Positions 33,568-43,900 of a DNA stretch of 64,000 nt are shown in pieces (within the stretch, counting starts at the first letter, position 1; each line of letters opens with the position of its first letter). Location: NCBI GenBank assembly GCA_037693485.1, contig CM075346.1:122376001-122440000 (forward strand). The letters run 5' to 3'. A model generated the notes under the pieces. That model was not told the DNA's origin and ran no database searches. It was given only the letters and a program-made list of their open reading frames with translations. The position numbers and the translations under genes were made by a program. This DNA is from Kitagawia praeruptora (taxonomy: Eukaryota; Streptophyta; Magnoliopsida; Apiales; Apiaceae).

Positions 33568-34296
33568 GTCTATATATTAACTTTTTTCAATAGTTATTTT
33601 TAATTTTAATGTAATATACTTTAATCCTATATATTATAAAACTTATATTATAAATTATTAATTCAAATATGTTCTTGACGGAAGTTGAACATTGGGTTAT
33701 TAGTAAAGTAATTCAAATATATAATATTTCTTATCATTAGATCCAAAAAGTCTTAAATTTACTAAAAATCTAACGATCATTATTCGTTATATTGTTTAAT
33801 CATTGAACCAAAAAATAAAAAATGATACTCATGTTGGTTTATTATAAACGTACAAATTTTTAATATTTTTTTTAATGATTGCAAGATAAGACGTGATATT
33901 TTTAGGTATATATTAATGATTGCAAGATTATGTTTTAAATTAAAAACTAACATGTTTTAATTAGAAAATAAATATTAATAATTATAAAATATGGTATAAT
34001 TGATATTTTTAAATGTTTATAAAATGTAATATCTTCAATTAAAAATTAACGTGTTTTCTTTGGAAGAGCAATCTACTAATTAGTATTAAATAATATTATT
34101 CTATTATTTATTAATTAGAATAAAAGATCAAAAATCACGAAAGCAAAAATTTCAATATTTCAACTTTAATATAATAATATAATATATATTACACAATCAA
34201 ACTTTAATTATGAGTATCAGAATAAATCGACGAGACTTCATCTAAATAAATTATTTTGTACCCGTGCGGTTACCTAGTACATTCTAAATAGGCACT
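33568..34296. other. AT-rich intergenic stretch, nothing recognised
   Basis: No coding frame, RNA gene or clear repeat was seen. Confidence 0.4.
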
Positions 34297-34305
34297 CTTA
34301 AGTAT

Positions 34306-36004
34306 GGGATATTCTCAATGGTACCCTTATGCTATTGACTTTTTTGAATGACGCCACTGCATATTTTTGACTTACGAGTGGTAACATCAAAATTTTGACT
34401 TCTAAATAAAAATACCCTTCCGTCATTAGAAAGTTAGTCAAACGTTAGTCAAACAGTAATTTTAATGGGATATTCTTAATGGACCCTTCTGATATTGGTT
34501 TTTCTGAATGGTACCCTTGTAAAATTTATATTTAATTCAATTTTGATCCTAAAAATATTTTAAAAATATGTGGGTGTTTGTAATTTCACACTCTTCATTT
34601 TAAAATTTTAAAGATTAATTTTTCACCAATTTTCCATTTAATTTCGATTTTTAGAAGTTATTTAATTGATTTTAAATTGTTTTTCAGCATAGTGAATTTA
34701 CCTTTTTGCCCCTGTCTTTTAATCCCTAAACACCCAGTTCCCCCAATTAAGTTCTTCGGCTCTGTTTTTCTTTCCGTGGTTTCTCTCGTTCAATCTCTCT
34801 TTCGCAACTCTCTTCTCTCTCTCGTAATCTCTCCCTCTTTCATCTCTTTTCCATGTGTACAATTGTGTAGGTGTGCGAATTGCTGTGTGTGTGTATAATC
34901 GAATTGGGTGTGTTAAAATTTGGGAATTTCTCTATTCTTACTACGAATTGGTTATGAGAGTGGGTTGGTTTTGGTCTTGAAGCATCCAATTTTTGGAGCT
35001 TCACCACGACCACCTGTGTCGGAAGTGAAATTGAAAGAGCCGATGCTGTGGAATCTCATTCTTTTTCATTGATTCTTGCTGGATTTAGATTTCTATGATG
35101 ATTAATAGTTGATAACAATTGTATGAAGATTTGATTAATGTTTTGCTTAACAGAAGGGTATTTTTATTGAAAAGACAAAATCTTGAGTGTACCCTTCGGA
35201 AAAGCCAATATCAGAAGGGTACCATTAATAATATCCCATTAAAATTACTGTTTCACTAACGTTTGACTAACTTTCTATTTTTATTGAGAAGACAAAACCT
35301 TGATGGTACCACTCGTAAGTAAAAAGACTAAATTGCAATTTGTAACCCTTTGGTTCGGACCAAAGCAAGTTTGCTATCATTAATTTTCATAATTGCAGTT
35401 TGCATCCCTAAGAATGTTTGGGCGCTGCACATTGCACCCCTTTCGTGTATTTTTACCAAATTGCCCCTGATAATTTGGTAAATTCAGAATATTTAATTAC
35501 ATTTTGATCCCTAAAGTATGAAATGTTACATATATGAACCCTTGAACAAATATTTTAGAATTTTCATAAATATTTTCGATTTTTTCCTAAATTTTTTCAA
35601 TTTTTTCCTAATTTTTTTTGATTTTTTCCGTGCATCGTATGGAAAAATTCGAAAAAATCAGAGAAAAGTTCGAAAAAAATTAGGAAAAATTTGAAAATAT
35701 TTATGTAAATTTGAAAATATTTGTTCAAGAGTTCATGTATGCAACATTTCATACTTTAGGGATCAGAATGTAATTAATTATTCTGAATTTACCAAATTAT
35801 TCCTGGGTTTTTGGTAAAAATACACAAAAGGGGTGCAATCTGCAGCGCCCAAACATTCTTAGGGATGCAAACTGCAATTATGCAAACTAATGGTACCAAA
35901 CTGACTTTGATCCGAACCAAAGGATTACAAATAGTCAAGTAAAAAATATGCGATGGTACCATTCAGAAAAACTAATACCAGAAGGATACCGTTGAGAATA
36001 TCCC
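34306..36004. mobile_element. Mutator-like inverted-repeat element with duplicated TIR modules
   Basis: The ends read GGGATATTCTCAA... and ...TTGAGAATATCCC. Flanks CTTAAGTAT (34297-34305) and CTCAAGTAT (36005-36013) form a 9-bp target duplication with one mismatch. Each arm contains two direct copies of a ~165-bp module (second copy from ~34468 on the left and ending ~35228 on the right). The arms are interrupted on the right by a second element at 35326-35936. The loop (~34560-35150) includes a CT-rich, 5'-UTR-like block (34725-34850) that may be captured gene sequence. There is no transposase. Confidence 0.75.
35326..35936. mobile_element. nested Mutator-like foldback MITE (611 bp)
   Basis: A perfect 9-bp target duplication AAGTAAAAA (35317-35325 and 35937-35945) flanks the element. 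The two ~300-bp arms are reverse complements almost to the centre. For example, GCAGTTTGCATCCCTAAGAA in the left arm has its complement in the right arm, and the hairpin apex is near 35630. No ORF. It splits the right arm of the outer Mutator-like element. Confidence 0.85.
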
Positions 36005-36022
36005 CTCAAGTATTAAGCATAA

Positions 36023-38398
36023 TTAAGGTTTTTCTTTCATTTCAGAACTTCCCTCTTGGCCTTCCCTGGAATATTCCTTTTTGTATATATAATTGCTAGC
36101 TACCCACACAAAAACTCCTAAATTTATAGTAGATAAAACCAAAAGAAAAGCATAATAGTAATCTAAGTGAGAATCGTTTATGTTACTCCCAATCCAACTC
36201 TTTCCCCCATTGCTTCGTGTAACATTATCAACCATTGTCACAAGAAAGCTATTCAAGAAGTTCCCAGCTCCTAATGCGCTTGTGAAAAATGCAGTCCCGA
36301 GGCTTTGCATATCGACCGGTGACTGGTCATAAAAGAATTCTACCAAAGCAACTGTATTAAACACATTGCCAACTCCTAACAGAACATATTGAGGCATCAG
36401 CCAAAATATGCTCATAGGCACCATGTCGTTGGGCCCTGATGTGTGATGCATTTTTATCCTACGTATTCGTTTAGCCTCCACGAAATACGAAACTCCAATG
36501 GCTATAATATGAATCAAGAATCCGATGCCAAGCCTTTGTAGAAGAGTAATTCCTTGCGGAAGGCCAGTTTGTTTTTGCATCAAGGGGACAAAAATTTTGT
36601 CGTATATTGGCATGGAGATTAGCACTGTGATTGTTACAAAGCTCCCAAGGGATGCTGCTGGAATTTGGAAGTTAGAGCTGCCCACATGTCGGTCTAAAGT
36701 GGTACCTTGCTTAACGAAGAGAGTATTGATTTGTGCCCATATGGTGCAAGGAATGAGTATTGCTAGCCATATTATGATCATTCTTAACACAATCTTGGCT
36801 CCTTCCACTTCAGTAACAGTGCACGGTGGCCTTGTACTACTGTTATCTTCCCCATCCTTTTGGATTGCAGCTTTGTCTAGGAACCTAGATTTAAGAACTA
36901 CTTCAGAACAAAAATTTTGAAGTACAGGTGCTAATCAACAAAAAAATTGATCAAGGTACCTAATTAGTTATTAAGAATGGTACATAGTGTGATAAAACTA
37001 ACCTTAAATTCGAAGTGTGGTAAATTTGACGTTTTACGGTATTGAAGTATTGTTGTGGTTCTAACTCATGGAGTCCAGATATATATCTAGGGAGCACATA
37101 TTTCCTCTTTTCAAATGCGGTAATAAAAACTCGAATCAAGTCTCTGGTAGGACTATTACCATTTCTTGATTTGTGCCTGTATAATGGAGTGCCAACATAG
37201 AATATAATCAGCGAAACTATGAGACCAATTGTTGGAATGCCATACCCTAATCCCCATCCATAGTTTTCTTGAATGTAAACAATGCCTACTGTGGCAATTA
37301 ACACCCCGGTAAAAGAACTAAACATCCACCAAATAAAAAAAGAGTCCTTGAGCCTTTTCTCCTTTGAATCGAAATCATCAAATTGATCTGCACCAAATGT
37401 TGATATGTTTGGCCTTGTTCCGCCAGCCCCAAGAGCAATAATGTATAAAGATGAGTAAATGAATATATTCTGCATAGTAGTAGCCTTGCTGCACAATCCA
37501 TTTTCACAACTTGGTTTTAAAGATTTGAATGAAACTGCAGCTGTAAGTAATCCCATCCCCTGCAGTAACCAAAAGACCTTGTAGATATTCGGATACGGTA
37601 TAAAATAAGATAACGATGAGTGCGAAATTATAACATACCAAGACATAGATGAGAGATGAAATAGTGAAGGTCCAGAATCGACCTAAGAAGGAATCGGCTA
37701 TATAAGCACCCAGGATTGGAGTAAACCAGACTGCTCCAGACCAGTTATTAACATTTCTAACAGATGTTACTGTGTCTTCATGTAGTTTTGTTGTTAAGTA
37801 CACCACCAAATTAGATGCTACTGCATTGAATGCCATCCTCTCAAATACTTCATATCCTGTGGATATTACCTTTGTCTTGAATTAATTGAACTTTACTATA
37901 TAAAAAATAATGAAGTCCCGCTAAAGAAGATCACAGGGCATAGAATCATATATATACATAACCATAAAAAGTGCGGTGGTAAGGGACAAACGATTGTTGC
38001 AGCATATCATAATACAGGGAAAAATTTCCACGATACGTATACAGTAGTGTTCTTGATATGCATATACGAGGGCTCCATCTTTATACAGTGATATGGTATA
38101 TTGTTAACAATCGTTTACTGCCCATCTACCATTAAAAATTTAAGTTGGACATAAGTGTGTGTATTCTGTCTTGTGCGGAATCTATGTACATATACATATA
38201 GGAAAAATTGAGTACGCACGCGCACATATATGTATAGGGTTGCAATTAAATGAGAACATTTAAAATGAGAACTAAATGACATATATATGTACCAAGAAGA
38301 AAAGAACATGCTTTCCATTTGCCGCTGGTAGCAGCAAGAGCAGGATTGCCATGGATATCAACACTGCCATCATTGGTGAAAACCTTATCTTCTTCCAT
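36023..38398 (-). CDS. NRT1/PTR family (NPF5/PTR3-like) proton-coupled transporter, copy 1
   Basis: Four exons joined by GT-AG introns: 38293-38398, 37639-37856, 37003-37559 and 36023-36884. They total 1743 bp and encode 580 residues, the usual NPF length. It starts MEEDKVFTNDGSVDIHG. The proton-coupling ExxER motif is at residues 38-42 (EVFER, TM1). NPF hallmarks follow: NNWSGAVWFTPILGAYIADS, GAGGTRPNISTFGADQFDDF, LAQINTLF-like WAQINTLFVKQGTTLD, and EFFYDQSP with SLGTAFFTSALGAGNF. Twelve membrane segments are expected. NPF proteins import nitrate, peptides, hormones or glucosides with protons; the substrate cannot be read from sequence. Similarity is closest to the PTR3-type NPF5 group. Residues after ERMAF are NA instead of the usual YG found in copy 2. 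A MITE begins about 9 bp downstream of the stop codon. Confidence 0.93.
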
Positions 38399-38715
38399 TG
38401 GCTAGCTAGTTCTTGCTAATTTAGTACTCTTAGAATAATTACTTGTACTGTATATAACATGAAATCTGATTGATTAATCTAAATTCCTCATATAGGATGA
38501 GCACAGCACAGAAAACATTGCTGGTCCACAACTATAGCAGCCTTTGTCTTGTAGTGGAGTACTAAATTATTACATTATCATAATTTAAGAAAAGACACAC
38601 AAAGAAGATAAGCCAAGACAGTTGGCCAGTTGCACAAAATGCATTTTTCTATATGGCAGAGCAATATTTTTGTCGAATTAAGAGTTGATAGTTAGAACAA
38701 ATTTTTTTTTAAAAA
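38399..38715. other. upstream region of NPF copy 1
   Basis: About 300 bp of presumed promoter before the Stowaway MITE. TGTATATAAC-like sequence is near 38450, but no unambiguous TATA box could be assigned on the minus strand. Confidence 0.35.
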
Positions 38716-38717
38716 TA

Positions 38718-38973
38718 CTCCCTCCGTCCCACTTATTTTGTCCTCATTTGACTTTTTTGGTCAAATTCATAAAACTTTGATCTTAAATAATAATTTAATT
38801 ATTTATGCTTTCATAAATTTAAAAGTTGGATATTATAATATGATAAGTGTACTTTGTGATAATAATTTTTAAAAAAAATATAATTGTCATATAATATAAG
38901 TAATTCTCATTACAAAATTGGTCAAATTGACCAAAATTTGGTCAAAGTGACAAAATTAGTGGGACGGAGGGAG
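38718..38973. mobile_element. Stowaway MITE (256 bp)
   Basis: Classic Tc1/mariner-type terminal inverted repeats CTCCCTCCGTCCCACT... and ...AGTGGGACGGAGGGAG, flanked by TA target duplications at 38716-38717 and 38974-38975. The interior is AT-rich with no ORF. It sits about 320 bp upstream of the NPF copy 1 start codon. Confidence 0.9.
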
Positions 38974-38975
38974 TA

Positions 38976-39772
38976 TTTTAGTTACATTTAGAGCAAGTTA
39001 AATAAGAGCAGTTCCAATGTAATACTATCATCTATCCTCATTCTACTGTATATTATAACAGGAAATGTTAAAAAACTCAACTTCAAAAGTGTGTTATAAT
39101 TGGATGCGTATATGCATAGCATCATGTATATCTTCATTAAAATAAAACAAAAAATTAGTTAAATTTGGAATTAATTGGATATAAAATGCAAGGAGTTGAA
39201 GTTCTATTTTAACACGAAAATATATTTTTTAATAATAAATTATAAGTATAGCTATAACTATTTTACATTTATAATTGGACTTGTTCTAATGAATAAATTA
39301 ACAATCCATGCTCGTAAGTTGAATTTTAAGAAATGCTCTAACAAATTTGTAGTGATTCTATCATCCTTCTTTTTTTAAGGATCACCTAATTAATATTTTA
39401 TAATAAAATATAAGAATCACTATTTTCTTTAAACATTAATTGGAAATGAAGTTGTAATATTAAAATATTAATTAAGAAATGAATATAAAAAATACTGTTA
39501 AAAATAAAATTATAAATTTATCTATATTCAAAATTACTAAGAAGCAACTTTTAATATTTTATATAAGAAATTAGTCATAAGAATTACAAAAAAAAAAAAA
39601 AAAAATCTTTTTCTTTCGTAATCAGAATCCAAGTAAAACCAATATGAATGGGGTAAAGCCTAGATTATTGCACTAGCTGTCAGTTCATTCATCTACATCT
39701 ACTACGTTATCCTTTCCCTTTCCTAACTATTTCCTTTCAACTATTTCTCTAATTTTTTTTAAATTACCTCTC
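38976..39772. other. AT-rich intergenic stretch, nothing recognised
   Basis: No gene or clear repeat was found. A poly-A tract lies at 39587-39605. Confidence 0.4.
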
Positions 39773-39788
39773 AATTCTTTACATTTTT

Positions 39789-39942
39789 TTTTTTGACAAA
39801 ACTTATGTTCACGATGAATTGTATCAAGATATAATATCCACCGTAGGGATTTTTTCATAGAAATTTAGATAATAATAAAAATTTTAATGTCTGATTCGAG
39901 ACCTTTATGATTGATGATTGAGGAGAATCCACCTTACATGCT
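39789..39942 (-). mobile_element. tRNA-derived SINE
   Basis: A 16-bp direct repeat AATTCTTTACATTTTT (39773-39788 and 39943-39958) flanks the element. Read on the minus strand it starts AGCATGTAAGGTGG (box A-like). It has GGTCTCGAATC (box B-like; consensus GGTTCGANTCC) about 45 bp further on and ends in poly(A). Size, internal Pol III boxes, tail and target duplication together indicate a SINE. Family unknown. Confidence 0.65.
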
Positions 39943-40039
39943 AATTCTTTACATTTTTAAATGTAATAAAGTACGTGCATTCCCTGAAATTGACAAATAA
40001 AATTACATTATTGCATCGGGCTCCAAGAAATTTTCCCAC

Positions 40040-40915
40040 CAAACTACTTCAGTGGATCGTTTTTACATGCTACTCTGGAGAATAATCCGAGATACATCTG
40101 GAGAAGTGTACTAGAGGCCCGATCTTTGGTTTGTTTTCTGTCAAAAGTACGTTTGATGCAATATATTAAAGGTAATTGGTCAGAAGCTAATTCAGATTTT
40201 TAGAGAAGTCTTTGGCAACTAAAGATATACCACTCAAAGTACAGAACGTTATGTGTAGAGACTAGAGAGTCTGGACAAATTGTTTCAACTGAACCTGAAA
40301 CAAGTACCTACAGTTGCTGTTGTCCGTTTGCCAGCAGTTTTGGCAAGCATCTCGGGTTCCCCTTGTAGGTGCGGCTGCTATGGTGTTTCCAGATTGGATG
40401 GCGGAGGAGGGTCTTAAGGTATGGAATAAAGCTGCTAAAATTGAGGTTGCAATTATATGTTGGTCTATATGGAAGCATAGAAACAAGCTGGTTTGGAAGG
40501 CTAAAATTCCTGTGTTGGATGAGCTAGTTTCATTAGCAAAACTAAACTTTGTTGATTGGAGTAATGCTCAGAAAATGTTCGTCATTCCTGCCCGGGTTAG
40601 AGAGTTAAATGGAGAAGGATTGGAGCATTGGACGGACCACACCAGAATTTCCCATGCACAATCAAAGTTAATGTTGATGGGCCTTCATCTGCTACTGGAA
40701 ACTCAGATTGCAAGTCGTCAAGGAAAGCTGCAGCCTTATATAGTAGAAGCTAATAAGGTTGCATTTTCTTTGGCGCAGGCTTCTTTGTTTGAGGCTGGTT
40801 GTATCTTCAGAGAGGATATTTTACCTCCTGATATTGCATCCATGGTTTTGGATGATCTGAGTTAATGAAGTCTGCTTTATTATTCAAAAAAGAATTACAT
40901 TATAACAAAAAAAAA
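40040..40915 (+). pseudogene. 3' fragment of an L1-type LINE (RT zinc-binding and RNase H-like region)
   Basis: Broken frames encode NPRYIWRSVLEAR, then a zinc-binding-type CPVCQQFW block around 40315-40340. The long frame 40314-40865 includes CWSIWKHRNKLVWKAK, typical of plant LINE zf-RVT domains. Another frame at ~40665 gives KVNVDG, the start of the RNase H-like RVT_3 domain, whose usual closing motif (VAFSLAQASL) lies near 40760. Frames shift between these motifs, so it is dead. The sequence ends in A-rich DNA (40888-40916), consistent with a LINE poly(A) tail. It lies 70 bp beyond the 3' end of NPF copy 2. Confidence 0.72.
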
Positions 40916-40983
40916 ATATGAAGACGAAGAACCCTTTACTAAAGCATATAGTATAAATCTAAATCGGAAAGTATTAAGCATAA

Positions 40984-43900
40984 TTAAATATTCTCTTTCA
41001 TTTCAAGACTTCCCACTTGGCCTTCCCTATTATATTCCTTTTTGTATATATATTTCCTAGCTACCCACAAAAAAGCTCCTAAATTTATAGTAGATAAAAC
41101 CAAAAGAAAAGCATAATAGTAATCTAAGTGAGAATCGTTTATGTTACTTCCAATCCAACTCTTTCCCCCATTGCTTCGTGTAATATTATCAACCATTGTC
41201 ACAAGAAAGCTATTCAAGAAGTTCCCAGCTCCTAATGCGCTTGTAAAAAACGCGGTCCCCAGGCTTTGCATATCCACAGGTGACTGATCGTAAAAGAACT
41301 CGACTAAACCAACAGCATTAAACACATCGCCAACTCCTAACAAAACGTATTGAGGCATCAACCAAAATATGCTCATTGGCACCATGTCTTTAGGCCCCAA
41401 TATGTGATGCGATTTTATCTTATCTATTCGTTTAGCCTCCACGAAATACGAAACTCCAATGGCTATAATTTGAAACACAAATCCAATGCCAAGCCTTTGA
41501 AGAAGAGTAATTCCTTGCGGATGCCCAGTTCGTTTTTGCATGAAGGGGACGAATATTTTGTCATAGATTGGCATGGAGACTAGCATTGAGATGGTTACAA
41601 AGCTCCCAAGGGATGCTGCTGGTATTTGAAAGTTAGAGCTGCCCACGTGTCGGTCTAAAGTCGTACCTTGCTTAATGAAGAGGGTATTGATTTGTGCCCA
41701 TATGGTGCTAGGAATTAGTGTTGCTATCCAAATTATGATCATTCTTAACATAATCTTGGCTCCTTCCACTTCAGTAACAGTGCATGGTGGCCTTGTACCA
41801 ATATTATTGTCTCCATCCTTTTGTATTGCAGCTTTGTCTAGGAACCTGCAGGATTCAAGAACTATTTGTAAATTTAGTTGTCTATATGATTATTCTACTT
41901 TGATCAATCTGATATACCTAAATCATGCATTTATGTTCTCTATATTAACTGAATTATTGAACAATCCATATATATCTCCCATGTATCTAAAGATATATGT
42001 GCACATTGATCAACTTTAGTTAATGGGCAGTGCGTGTAAAGTGAAAAAAGTTTGAATAAAGTTTTTGATTAGGCCATAACACAAACTTTAATCTTTTCGA
42101 CAGCAAACTCACGCGATTTATACATACAATTAGCGATACAGGACTTATGTTTATGTAGAACACGTTTTAACATGAGAACATTGAATACATTTGTTGGTGT
42201 GCACTTTTTAAACTTTTTTTAAAGCAAAGAATAGTTATTCTGACCGTCTCGCAGTAAAAACTCATTATCCATAGATAAATAGACATCTGCGACTCCAAAC
42301 ATATGCATCTATACGATAAAGAAGAAGAAGAAGAATAAAATGAGGAGGAACACGGAAAATGGAGTGTGAGGTTAGTAGAAGAGCTTAAAAGTTGATTCCA
42401 TCAAGTCAGTGGAGAAGCCCACCAATATCTTTCCACCAACGCCTAACATGCATGTATGTAAATGACTAAACCGAAAGACTTTTCGAGTAATTATTACCAC
42501 TCCTATATTCACAAACATGATGGAACACTAATGATTGTGATTTTGATCTCTAACTCGTTAAAATGTACACATATCTAGTACACTAATCTTTTCATTATGC
42601 GCTTGTACATGGAATTTTTAGGACTAATCGTACATAAATACTTTTTGAGGGGCCTTAACGATTGTTGATAACATATTATTATGTAGCACTTATGCACTAT
42701 CTAGCGATTATGAAGCTAGGTAGGCAGCAACTTTATATATTCTTCTCCTAAACTGTTGTTTCATTGGTCCTCAGTCCTGACTAATGTTATGCAGAAGCAC
42801 TATAGACAGCCATTTATGCATATTGTTATCCTATACTTTTGGAAGGGGTAAAATGGCTAATACATCACCAAGTTGACCTAAAACTTGCAACTGGGTCACC
42901 AAGTTAAAAAAACTTTCAATCGCATCATAAAGTTACAATTAGCTTGCAATCACAGTACTAAGTTGAAAGAAATTTGCACAACCGTTAAATTATGTTGATT
43001 TTTAACGGTTTCCGTTAAAAGACAACACATTTTCAGTTAGGTCACTGACTGAAAAATAAACTTTCAATTAGGTCACTGAACGTTAAAAAAAATCAAAAAA
43101 ATTATATGAATTTAAGTATAAAATTCTGAAATTAAAATTATATGATATTTTCAGAAAAAAATTGTAAAAAAAATTTAAATTTTTTAATTCGTGCAAATTT
43201 ATACGCATATCTTAAAAATTTATCAACTTTAAATTCAAAATTTCAAAAATTTCAAAAATTTCAAAAATTTATCAACTTTAAATTCAAAATTTCAAAAAAA
43301 TTCGAAAATTTCAAAAATTTCAATTAGTTAAAGCGGTATATACAAATTACATTTAATTAAAGTGTATTTTTTTGGAAAAAATGTAAACATTTTAATTGGC
43401 ATACGTATATCATTATCTTTTCGTTCACTTGTATTTATTCATAAGCATAAGTATTGAATTGGCATGCATAATTTAAAATTTTATTCAAGAAAAATCATTC
43501 GGAAATTTTTTTAAAATTTAATTAGTTAAAATTAATTTTGGTTAGTTACCTAATTGAAAATTGTTATCAAGTTCAGTGACCTACTTGCAAGTTTCGTTCT
43601 ACCAAGTTAATACTTCCGTTAGGGTTTTTAACGGAATTGACGGCAATGACCAATTTGCAAGTTTTTAAGTACTTCATGAGTTGACTGAAAGTTTTTTTAA
43701 CTTGGTGACCCAGTTGCAAGTTTTGGGTCAACTTGGTGATGTATTAGCCATTTTACCCCTTTTGGAAGATAACTTACTCCACTATTAGCAGTAGACAGCC
43801 ATTTATGCATATTGTTATCCTATACTTTTGGAAGATAACTTACTCCACTATTAGCAGTGCTGATAACGAAAAATATGATCCGACTGTTAAGAACGGTAGA

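Noticed and set aside
40314..40865. 183-codon frame as a host gene
   Set aside because: Its motifs (WSIWKHRNK and the RNase H end) are those of plant LINEs, with frame breaks and an A-rich tail.
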